Shown: positions 34,592 through 45,257 of the stretch, piece by piece
Position numbering within the stretch: the first letter of the stretch is position 1
How the letters are laid out: each line of letters opens with the position of its first letter
NCBI RefSeq assembly: GCF_932526225.1
Contig: NC_064044.1
Location: forward strand, 9,648,538 to 9,712,537
Direction of reading: 5' to 3'
Origin: Nematostella vectensis
Lineage: Eukaryota; Cnidaria; Anthozoa; Actiniaria; Edwardsiidae
Length of the DNA stretch: 64,000 nucleotides
Position numbers and translations under genes: made by a program
Notes under the pieces: generated by a model
The model's database searches: none
What the model was told of the DNA's origin: nothing
What the model saw: the letters and a program-made list of their open reading frames with translations, nothing else

Positions 34592-35504
34592 CTAAACTTG
34601 GCTAAGCACAGTCCTGCCAAATGACGCATTGTGTACCGGCTTGTAATAAAACTTACGAAACATAGTATCGGTGGACCAGTCAGCCATTTTTATAATGTCA
34701 GTAACAGACAGGCCTGCTCTGGCTGCCGTAGATGAAGCAGCGCCTCTTGTAGAGTGAGCCTTAAATGTGTTTGAGTCGATACCAGCATCGGAAAGGATGC
34801 CTTTCAACCAGTGGGCTAGGGTTGCAGAGGTCACCGGTTTGTGAGGTCTAATGTTGGCTAAAAACAGTGTGTTGGGGAAAGCGGGGTCAACTGGTCTGAA
34901 CTCAGTTGTTCGACGCTCATAGTCTCTTAGACATTCACAGGGGCATAGGAGCTTATCCTGTGGGAAACTGCAGTGAAAAGAGACCTTTAAACTGTTACCC
35001 ACACGAACTGACTTAGTAAGTTCGGGGAGATTAAAGGAGACTTCTTCCGGATGATTTTTCCTGAATCGGAGATCATGTGCTACTAATTCTGATCCATGCT
35101 TTGCAGAGGTGAGAGCTAGCAGTAATACTAGCTTAGCAGACAGTTGTTTAAGGGACAATGATGCATTGTGTCCTAACGTTTTTACATACATGAGTGCCTG
35201 AGAGACGTCTCAGGAGGAGGTATATCTCGAAAGAGGTGGTTTCCTTTGAAATATACCTTTCATCACTTGGCACACTAAGGGGTGTTGGCCAACACATAAG
35301 CCATCCACCTTAGGAAATCCCTGAAATAGCTGATCCATAAACGTTAATGGTGCGATACTCTCTTCCATTGTCATATTGTGCAGCTAAAAAATTCACAATG
35401 TCTTGGATAGAGGCAGAAAGGGGATTAATTTGTTGTTTAACACACCGGCTATCCCATTTGCGCCAGGCATAGGATTTTGAGGTTTGGCTGCGCCAGGCGG
35501 ACAA
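34592..35504 (-). pseudogene. DIRS tyrosine recombinase, frame-disrupted
   Basis: The main ORF is 35191-34592; upstream parts continue in 35504-35310. It ends with the recombinase signature HSTRGAASS (box II His-x-x-Arg) and the catalytic tyrosine in FRKFYYKP. The box I arginine, expected in the phrase before GSEL, is a histidine here (SAKHGSEL; codon CAT near 35096-35098). The change fits CG to CA decay at a methylated CpG. The N-terminal segment has WRKWDSRC, typical of the core-binding domain. A frame break separates the pieces near 35200-35310. Catalytically dead as read. Confidence 0.85.
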
Positions 35505-35979
35505 GAGCAGCTGTTGAGCCTAGCCTGAAACCCCGCTCGAAGCATATCGTTCCCTGAGACAAGCGAGCCTGCTAGTTGAAGGCGAGGAAGGGGATGTGGG
35601 TTCCCCTCCCTGTACAGTAGTTGTGGGTTGACTGGGAGTAGGCGAGGGAAGTCCATGCTGAGTTCTAATAGCATGGGATACCACGGCTGGGTTTCCCATA
35701 CTGGTGTCAGCAAGCACAGACACTGGACTCTCTGTTTCAATACTTGTGCCAGGCACCGACCTACTAGATTGAATAGTGGGAATGTATAACTCCTCATCTG
35801 GGACCAGTCGAGAGTGAAGGCATCCGTTGCTTCCGCCTCTGGGCCTGGTCTCCAGCTCACAAACCTTGGGAGTTGGTTCGTGAGACGGGTTGCAAAGAGG
35901 TCGACCTGAAGCGGTCCCCATAACAAGTTGAGGAGTGAGAAGATTTCTGGGTTTAGTTTCCAATCGGAAGAGTCCCTGT

Positions 35980-37811
35980 CTACCCTGGACTCTGTGTTTG
36001 CGGCCACATTGTGAGCGCCTGGAATGTGTTGAGCACTTTGATTTGTCTTTCGAGACACCATTGCCATATGTCGTAAACAAGACTGGCCAGGACAGGGGAG
36101 TGTCCCCCCATCTTGTTTATGTATGCAATGGCTGTGGTATTGTCCATTAGCAGTTTTATTTGGACAGATGTCTTGTCCTTGCAGAAGGATTTTATTGCAA
36201 CCCCCCCTGCTATCAATTCTAAGCAGTTGATGTGATGGAAACGTTCTTGGTTTGACCACAGACCCCCTGTTCGGACGCCATTGCAGGAGGCCCCCCATCC
36301 TAAGGTTGACGCATCGGTCTCTATGACAAGATCGTTTTGACGTTTTAACAGGGACTTTCCGTTCCAGGCAGGTTCCTTCACCATGTCAGCTCCTCTTGAG
36401 CTGCATGGTCTAGGGTCAACATGGTCTCGTAATCCAGACTTTTCTTTAGAGCGAAGTGTTTCGCTTTCTGCAAGAACTGGTAGTGCAGGGGGGCTGGGAA
36501 AACTGCCTGAATGGATGCCGACAATTTTCCCAGAAACAAACAAGACAAATCCCGAACTGACACCCTTGGATTTTCTAGCATATTTTGGCATTCCCGTTTT
36601 ATGCCTCGGATCTTGTCCCTTGGGAGGGACATGGACATTGTTTTCGAGTTTACCAAGAAACCTAGAAACTCTAGCTCCCATGTAGGACTTAAAATGGATT
36701 TTTCTCTGTTGATAACAAAACCTAGATTGCTTAGCAGTGAGGCGGCGGTATTCGAGTGTTCTAGAGCCAGTTCTTTGGACGCAGACATAATTAGGATGTC
36801 GTCCAAGTAAATGATTAGTCGGATATCCCTTTTCCTCAAGTGTGCTACTACTGGTTTGAGGATTTTGGTAAAGACCCGAGGAGCTTTTGCTAAGCCAAAT
36901 GGGAGGGAAAGAAACTGCCAGAGCTGGTTTTTCCACCTGAAGCGCAGATACTTTTGGTCCTGTTTCGAAATTGGAATTGTCAAATAGGCATCTTTTAGGT
37001 CTATTTTGGTCAAAAGATCTCCCCTTCGCAGGAGATCTTTTAACATTGTCACCCCTTGCATCTTGAAATGTTGGTATTCTTGGAAATGATTGAGACCCTT
37101 GAGGTTTATCACAGGTCTGAAACCCCTTCCTTTTTTGGGTACAGTGAATAAGGGGCTTACAAACTGGTTTTCGAAAGGGTAACTGTGGCTGAGAACCCTG
37201 ATAATTGCTCCTTTTTTGTCCAGGGCAATAACCTCTGAATCTATTATCTCCATTTGCTGGGGTCTGAGATGCATGACTGGTACCATAAGCTGGTAGGCTC
37301 CTGTACAAACTCTAATTTGTGGCCCGAGATAGATTCTAGGACCCATGGGTCGTTTGTTACGTCTAGCGAATTTGAATAAAAGTGAGCTGTTCGCCCCCCT
37401 ATGACTAGATTTTCCTGGGGAGGTGCGATAAACATATCTTGACTGTTTATTGTTGGGGTGTTGACTGGGTTGAGCTGGGCATAAATCCTCTGCCCCTTCC
37501 CCTGATTGGTCTGGTTGATCTGAACTGACCCCGAACTCTGGTGCTGTACTGGCCGTATGCTGTGCCTCCCTGCTGCCATGTTCCTGACGAGGAGGCACCT
37601 CTCCGAAAAAAGGGCCTTCCTCTAGGGAAAAATGAAGCTGAGGAAATGGCCTTTGCTGTTTCTGCACGCTGCTTGAGGCGTTGCTCAAACTCTTGGCCAA
37701 ATAGCTCTTTGCCATTATTTTTCCATGTTTCATTGGATAGAGAAGTATACTTTGGCCCAATCTTGGACAACACCTGTGTCCTACACTTGGCAGACAAGTG
37801 GTTGTTGACAT
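35980..37811 (-). pseudogene. DIRS reverse transcriptase and RNase H, frameshifted
   Basis: The RT lies in the frame of 37811-36378, with FRPVINLKGLN, LTKIDLKDAYLTIPI, LPFGLAKAPRVFTK and the catalytic YLDD (about 36798-36809). The frame then changes near 36380. RNase H follows in the next frame, with the DAS start (VIETDASTLGWGAS), CLELIAGGVAI and LLMDNTTAIAYINK. A second break near 36030 moves the rest (SAQHIPGAHNVAANTESR, DLFATRLTNQLP) into a third frame (36298-35393). All catalytic motifs are recognisable, so the breaks are recent relative to sequence decay. Confidence 0.88.
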
Positions 37812-38028
37812 TACCCAGTAACTGCAGGGACTTTGTGAGGAGGCTTAGGACTTCAGACAAATTAGCTTCCTGAGGATTGTCCTTTGCTTGGCAGATATGT
37901 TCATAGGCTGCTGAGATTGGCCCTGACACATCCAGCAGTAAATCTTGAGTTTTACGCAGGGTCTTATCCTCCTGCTTGCATTTCGGCACGAGATCTGGGA
38001 GGAATCTGTCGAGCTGTGGTGTGTACAC
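37447..38028 (-). pseudogene. DIRS gag-like ORF
   Basis: A 193-residue reading frame with a helical first half (KTQDLLLDVSGPISAAYEHI) and a basic Arg/Gly-rich, low-complexity second half (RGRPFFRRGASSSG, RPIRGRGRGFMPSS). This suits the nucleic-acid-binding gag-like protein of DIRS elements. It overlaps the RT frame. The listed start is not an ATG, so the true N-terminus is uncertain. Confidence 0.65.
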
Positions 38029-38289
38029 ACAGTGTACATACTTTGCGCGTGTGGGTTAAACTGAAGGGAGCCTTTGCGGTCGCCGCTTCCTTTGGACCTG
38101 TCAAGTTGTCAACTCACGGATGAAAGAAGACCTTACACAATCGTGACAGGCTAGCATCAGACTGTCAATCATACTTTTAACTTTTGAAAGTTGGAAGTGC
38201 CAAGGCGGCTTCCGATTGAATATTACCTGTTTGTAGTGGAGGGTTTTCGTCTCTTCCGTCCAAATCTAGAGCCATCTTGTTCGACACAC

Positions 38290-38475
38290 GAGGAGCGAAG
38301 CAAAAAGACGAGATATGAGGTGGACCGTGAAGAGTTAAGCGGCCCGGAACACAGGGGCCCCACACGTTAGTTTTTTTTTTTTTTTTTGTTATTTGATTTA
38401 AAAAGCTGTATTTGAGCAAAGAAAATAAAGGGGGGGGGGGGGGGATAAAGACAAAGCATTGTTATATGAAGTTGA
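38290..38475 (-). repeat. DIRS right inverted terminal repeat with G and T runs
   Basis: Reverse-complement partner of 34263-34405. It carries a run of about 18 T near 38370-38388 and about 16 G near 38431-38446, longer than in the left copy. These could be true instability or assembly artefacts. Confidence 0.85.
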
Positions 38476-38593
38476 CAGTTATGAAGTGCCAATTTGCTCA
38501 TGTATTTCTGTACATTTACTTCCGGCATGCGATCGAGGCACAGTGCCTCTAGTGACGCGCCGCGAGCTCGTTGGTTCCTTTCTATTGCACAAG

Positions 38594-41500
38594 ATGGCGT
38601 CCACGCTAATAAGAATTCTAAGACCTCTAAAACTCTCGAATTTAACTGTAAATTTGTCTTTATTATTACTTTTTATTGTATTATTATCAGGAGAGACGTT
38701 ATGTGATTCAAAAGGTGAGATTTTACTATATTTTCATGTCGAATAGTGAAGTTTATTCGTTCATGTAAATTTATTCTCCATACCGAGTCTCGCTTATTCA
38801 TTCATTCCTTTCTTGTCTTTTTGCAGATTTTAAATATGTTACTTGTGGAAGTGTTGTAAAACTATTGAACACGAAACACAATGTAAGGTTGCATTCTCAC
38901 GAAGTTAAATATGGATCCGGGAGCGGACAACAGGTTTGTTTTTACTAATCTTGACCGGTCTGGCAAAATAATGCTCGGTTTGCGCAAACTACCACTGGTG
39001 GTTTGTAAACTATAAAAAACAAACCGAACTTTATCCAACTATATTTAAGGCCTACGTTAGGTTATAATCTAGTTTTCCTAAAGGGCTATTTATCTGCTAT
39101 AATAAATTTTGCCAATTTCCTTTAAAAGAAATCGTCGTCTTCTCGCTGTGTTCTGCTAGAAGTTTCAGTAACAGTTTTGCAAGCGCTTATTGGAAACAAT
39201 TTTCACCATCTCCACACCATAACATTTCTTTACAATCATCAACTAGCTGTATTAAATACCCAATCTTGCAATCATTTGTATGTTTTCCATAGAGATTTTT
39301 TAGTTAGCTGAGGTATTTATTTCCGCCGGTATTTTCAATTTTTTCACGTTGATGCAAATTATGGCCGTGGAGCTTTCCTATTTGTCAATGCCCTATTGCA
39401 TAGTCACGAAGATAAATTATTCGAAGTGATAGTGAGATTTGTTTCCATTAACATGGGAAGTCCTATTCATAGCTTTAAAAGGTGGCCCAAAAAGAAAAAA
39501 AAAATTTGTAAACTGCTTTATAAGGTTTCTATATGCACCGCTTTGGTGATTAGATAAGCGCCCCCATCAATAAAACACCCTACATACACTGGCAGAGTAG
39601 CAGAGCCGAAGTTTAAATTAAGTGTCCCACTTAGAATTAGTACCCCTTTGTGATTTGAAAAGAGTGTCATGCCTTCTCTAGCTTTCAGAAACAGATAGCC
39701 CTGATCGATACCTGAGTAGGGGGAAAATCTTCAAAATTTTCTCTGTTTTACTGCCCATTCGAAAGCTAAGTCCAAGTTCCTGCTACAAGCAATGTTATTT
39801 TTCTTTCTAGCTAGCGTTTTATTTACAAGGATAATCATTTTCTGATTAAAAAATCAGTTAGATGAAAGTGAGGATGTCCAGCTATCGCAATTGGAAGTCA
39901 ATTCAGGCACAAATTTGGATCAAAGCGAGTACTCTGTATCGTTATTAAGAGGGTATTCAAATATTCAATGCTGACAAGAATAATATCATATTTGTTGCAT
40001 AGGTAAACGCAACATGACGTATATCATTCTCTCAGTTCAAGTATAATACATTTCTGCCGATGGAATGTAATGATAGAGGTAGAAATGTTTATTTTGACAG
40101 CATGTGAATAACACGTGGGAATGTAAAGAGTGCAGTATGGGTATGAGTATATAAGGGGAGACATAGCGTGCTAGTCTCACTCTAGCCAGCTCCTCTGTTT
40201 AAGCCATATTGACTTTTGTTAGTTTTTTTTTTTTTTTTTTTTTTTTTTTAGAGCGCGCAATGCTGAGCATTGGTTCGGGGAACACAGTCCAGAGTTTTTT
40301 CCCACAGGGTTTTTATCTCTGGTTTACGTGTCCAGCTCAGTATTAACTTCTTGTAAATATAAATTAGGTGATTATAGTATTTCACCTTCTCAGATAGTAA
40401 TTGTATTTGAAATTCCGCAGTGTTTACTGCTTGTCAGATTGTTTTGCATTGTAATGTCATTCAGCAGTGATTACTGCTAGCTGGGCGCTGGCTACATATC
40501 CAAAATAAACAGGAGTTCTCCTGAACTGTGTTTGTTGTAAAGTGTTATGAAATGGAGGCAAAATTAGCTTTTTCTCTCTCTCTGTTTTCTCCTCTTTATC
40601 TCGGATGTTTTTGCTACTGGTGGTCTCTGCTTATTCCTAGTCACAGCCACCACCTTGGAAGAATGACCGGCAAAGTTAGACATGTTTTGTTAGTAGAGGG
40701 AAGTGTAATTTATTTCTTCAGCCACGCAAAGCTCCAAAGCGTAACTCCAGAATTTACAACGAAATAAACATTGAATACAAACCACACATAGCCTTAGAGT
40801 CATCGATACGATCTCCAGGGATTCCAAGCGTTGAAAACATATAGACCCTTATTTCATCAAGAAATAAGAGATTTCTCATGGACGTTTGAGTCATAACAAA
40901 CAGTACGATTAACTAGCGCAATTCTCTTGCAATCTTCGTTACCCGATACTTTCGTAGAATGGATGTCGCTTATTTGGCTATCTTGAAAAATAGTACACTG
41001 GCTTCCCGTGTTGATAAAATCTTAAAATAATAGAATCATGTCATGAGGCAAGTAATATTATAATTTAACCCACATTCCCTGTGAGATAATAAGTAAAACA
41101 TACAGAAAATATATATTTCATATGTCTATGTAATCTTAGCTATACTCTTAGCTGTGATTCATGAGTTGTAGGAGGCTGCCTGAGACACCTTTCCATGCCT
41201 TCAACATGACCACGTCTGAATCTGCGCTCTCATAATCCAGCATCTAGCTGCAATGAGAGTGATTAGCTTCTCCAATTTATTTTAATTTTTTTATTTCTTT
41301 ATAAATGTGATGATGTTTTTTTTTTTTTTTATTGTTGTTGTTTCCCACAGTCGGTTACAGGAGTTTTGAGTGTAGATGATGGGAATAGTTATTGGGTTAT
41401 CAAGGGTGAGAATGACAAGCCTTGTAAGCGGGGGTAAGTATTACAAGATAATGGATATAGTTATATTGTTACCTAGAAACGTACAATACACTTACAGTAA

Positions 41501-43331
41501 TTGTTTGAATAAGCGCCTTCCTCTTATTAGCTGCTCCCCCAAATACCTTGCTGTAAGTGCCTTGTCTCAACTTTTTGCACACACTTTAACAAAGGGGACT
41601 GTACATTAGAAGGCAAGTTCTGAAAACTGACCTAGTACCTCCCACCTACAGCATGTTATCATATCGAAAGCTTGGTTTATTATGGTTAATGGAATTTTTG
41701 TATTCCTTGTACAATTTAGAAAATATCTATAGTGATACAACAGATTTTGAAATAAGCACATCCCTTATGTAATTGCCTCGTCTGAATAAGCACCCAACAC
41801 CTTCAAACACAATTATGGCATTGTAGATACGCCATACGATTCATGTGTGACTACTACGGTATATAATATGGCTCTTTTACTGAAGCATGAATGATTGATG
41901 TTTTATAGAAGGCTTTTTGGCTAAAGCAAGACGATGCTGTAGTAAAGCTATTTGCTTGAAGCATCACTGATTTGTGTTATATAGTGGAGGCTCTTTGGTT
42001 GCAGCAAGACTTATTCATGTTATAGAAGGCTGTCAGACTATACCATGACCTATTTATGTGTATAGGGAGCCTATCAAATGTGATGAGACCATAAGACTAC
42101 AGCATCTAGCGACCAAGCGAAACCTGCACAGTCACCATTTCCAGTCACCAATCTCACACAACCAAGAAGTTAGCGCATTTGGGGAGGGTGGAAATGGTGA
42201 CAACTTAGATGACTGGGTTGTTGTTTGCTCTAAGAAGAACTGGGAGCGCAAAGACACTGTTCGCTTCAGGCACAAAATTACAGAAATGTAAGTGGGATGT
42301 AACTTCACTGTGTGGTTCAAACCTCATGCAACATTTCCATTAAATTTTCCCCAAGTTTTCTGTTTGCTTCAAATCCCAAATCCCTATAATACCAAAACTT
42401 AATAAGTTTGTCTCGAACTCAAAATTCCTATAAAAACAACAAGATTAGTCTGACACAGGTAAATTGTTTGCTTCAAACCCCAAAACGCATGGGTTTTGTC
42501 ATCTGTGCTGTTTTCTAGGGGTATTGTGAGTTCTAGGACACTACCTCTGTTGAAATATCGGTTGTTTTCCTTCTTTAAATTCCTTTATGCTACTCGGAAA
42601 TGGATAGGGATACTTTAAAATCAACCTATTGAGACTTCTCGTTGTGGTAGGTACCTGCATATAACTGGGGATCAGTTTGGCCGTCCGATCCATGGCCAGC
42701 GGGAAGTGAGTGGGTTTAATTACCCTGATGTCAGCAATGAATGGAAAACCATGGTGAGTCCGGTATTTTTATTGCAACTTTGGCCATCATTACAAAGTTT
42801 AAAGAATGTTTGCCAATTAAATGTTGGAATCAGAATTTGATCGATACTAGAAAGGCTTTTCTATGCTCTGATGTACACACTATAATTACTTAGCCTCACT
42901 GGTTGGCTATTGAAGTCATGTCAATCAGATGGAATGTCTTTCACCACATCCGTAGCTAGGATTTTGAGCGGGTTGGGGGGGGTCCTTACCCATTAAGAGG
43001 ACCATTTTCTCTTAGTAGCTCAACCTAGCAGTGGTACTCAATTTTCCTTCATTAGAGTGGACCTTCAAGCGGGTTATTCCAAACCCCCCTCCCCTCCCCC
43101 CCTGGCTACCGGCCTGCACCCTAAGCAGTTACTGTACAGTATTATTGGTTTACTTTACTTATAAATTGTCAAGGTGGCCATATTAGCATGTTTGCACAGT
43201 AATTTAGCCACAGTCTTATGCCACAATTTCACAGCTCATAAATTAATGTTTTTAAAGTATACTACTATGTTTGACAAAATGTACCTTTTTTGCAGGAGGG
43301 AATCTACATAAAACCTGATTCAGATGAGTAG
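38594..43331 (+). CDS. SDF2: SDF2-like ER protein with three MIR repeats, six exons
   Basis: Exons: 38594-38714, 38827-38933, 41351-41433, 42066-42287, 42651-42753, 43296-43331. Matching phases give 672 nt (223 residues; human SDF2 is 211, from memory). Exon 1 encodes a signal peptide (LSLLLLFIVLLSGETLC). The mature part starts with VTCGSVVKLLNTKHNVRLHSHEV and continues SVTGV, NSYW, PIKCDETIRLQHLATKRNLHSHHF, QEVSAFGEGG, LDDWVVVC, and YLHITGDQFGRPIHGQREV (parts given). These are the three MIR repeats of the SDF2/SDF2L1 family, an ER-lumen partner of ERdj3/BiP complexes (known). The C-terminus is KPDSDE, without an HDEL/HAEL-like retrieval signal. The Met at 38594 (AAGATGG) is preferred over an upstream in-frame Met. 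Confidence 0.93.
42950..43130. repeat. Short dispersed repeat in SDF2 intron 5
   Basis: Relative of 19480-19625: ACCATTTTCTCTTAG, GTGGACCTTCAAG and CCAAACCCCCCT in the same order. Its ends CCGTAGCTAGG and CTGGCTACCGG are inverted, so it may be a small MITE. Confidence 0.6.
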
Positions 43332-45257
43332 GCCATAGAATGACTTCAAAGATGTTACCCCCTTTTATCAGCTCCTTCCTAATGAATACCTCATAACTGC
43401 TAGTGAAATATTCGCCATGCAAGGTTTTATAGCACAAATACCTTTACATATCACTAGAGGAATTTCACATAGAAATTTGGGTTAGAACACACAAACAACA
43501 ATTTGGTTGGGGATTCACAGTGTTCTCCTGGAAGATTTAAAACTCAGTAGATGTCAACTTAGAAGACAATAAAATTAATCCTTAAACATCTTGGACCCAT
43601 CAGTTTTACAATTCACCGAATAGTGAATGTACTCCGTAGCCATTAATGAAGCAATTTAAAGGTTAGAATAAAACAAAGTCATGTATCCAAGGATTGACTG
43701 GAAACAGCACTGTATAACTATGGATTTTTCAATTTCAATTTGTTGACATTCACAAGTTTTTTCTGCAATTGTTTATTGTTTACACCTTTGCTTACTTTAG
43801 ATTTGTAATTTATATATATTTAAACAGGACTGACATAATAAATTGTTTTAGTGATTTGCTGTTTACTTGAGTCCTGAGTGCTAAAAATCTATTGCATATT
43901 GACATTGGCGAATTCATCATTTCACCATTTCTTCTTGGTGAATAAACTTTAATTAATAATAGGCTTCCATGGATGACGTCATGACATTGCTCGTCGGACA
44001 GTCGGCCATGTTGGGAATTTAAACAGATTTCGCACGTTTTTGGACCGCGGTGATCCTGTTTCATAATCTTCCATTTCCTAATTCGCCTCGTACTTCATAT
44101 ATAATACGAAATGAAACAAAAACTCTATTTCCCAAATAAAATCAGCTAAGATCCCTGGAAAGGAACTGGGCGATTTAGAAACCAGGATCACCGTGGTTGT
44201 ATTTGGTTTGTGAAAAATGTAATCTGGAATGTTTATTATTTTTTTTATTTTCAACCCTTAAACCCATGTTGACGGACTAGTCATAATGAGTATCCATGGA
44301 AATAAAAATGAACAAACCACTTCAACTTGAAGACGCTTCACAGTCCATTTCCATTCGAAAATTGTGAAACAAAATTAGAAAATACAAATACAATGCCAGG
44401 TGCTTTATCGATAGTGATGCATTGCATTTTATCTCCTGGATATGTATTCGCGCGAATGTGGGTTGAAGGATCTCGCATAACAAACAATCACACGTAAAGA
44501 AAAGAATCCAGCGAGACCAGCTATTCATTTTTATTTGTTGGACAGTTTTTCACGTCGAGCGTGCCCTGAATCAATTATTATATATGCGTACCCGATCTCT
44601 GTGGAATCTTTAATTTATATCTTATCCATTGCTTGAAAAAAATATATTTGTCTTCAAAGATGCCTTTGAAGCACGCATTCGGTCAAAATATCCGTTTTTT
44701 GCTCGATACAAGGGCTTTTACAAAAAAGCGTCCGCCGTCGTGATGCGTGTGACGTTATACGCTCGCAGCCAGGCATCAAAATCTACGAATCACCTCCCGT
44801 ATAGAAATGGTTTGTTCATTTCACTAACATATTTATGGCGATTAAACGTTGAAAAACAGAGTTCCGTTGTTAAAAACTAATAAATATGGATTAAGTGAGC
44901 GAAACCTAAAGTGTAATAGAGTACATAGCTTCAAGACTTTGATGTCTTCGATGACGGTCAGAGGTATAAGAAAAAAAACTTCACACGGAACAATTACTCT
45001 AATTAATAAGAGTGCCTATTTCAATAAGGCTAACCAATGGAATGAAATTAAGTGCTTCTACACACAAAAACATATAAGATCCATCCACTATATCTTTAAT
45101 TACTACAGGACTGAAAATCAAATCGAGCAAATTGCTTTGATATCATAAGATCTTCTTAAAGTGCAGTTAATAACTCTATTCCATTAGTTCATTGCGCTTT
45201 TAAAGGGTAGCAGATAAACATAGAGTACACACTAGTGTTAGCAAGGCTCAAATCAGA
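43332..45257. other. Intergenic region SDF2 to PAN-domain gene
   Basis: No supported gene. Two inverted repeat pairs are visible: GCGGTGATCCTG near 44046 against CAGGATCACCG near 44182, and AATGAACAAACCA near 44306 against TGGTTTGTTCATT near 44810. These suggest nested old MITEs. ORFs at 44629-45148 show no protein character. Confidence 0.45.

Larger units (their letters stand above)
34198..38490 (-). mobile_element. DIRS-type tyrosine-recombinase retrotransposon, near full length, inactivated
   Basis: About 4.3 kb read on the minus strand in the order gag-like, RT, RNase H, tyrosine recombinase. It has inverted terminal repeats (about 34263-34405 against 38290-38475) and an internal complementary region (about 34463-34580) whose two halves are complementary to the outermost left and right ends. 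This is the diagnostic DIRS architecture; there is no DDE integrase and no direct LTR. Homopolymer runs (T about 18, G about 16) mark the right repeat. Frameshifts in the coding part make it inactive. The right end is about 100 bp from the SDF2 start codon. Confidence 0.92.

Noticed and set aside
44629-45148. Two overlapping ORFs between SDF2 and the PAN-domain gene
   Set aside because: No recognisable domain, inside probable MITE sequence, no splice signals that would link them.
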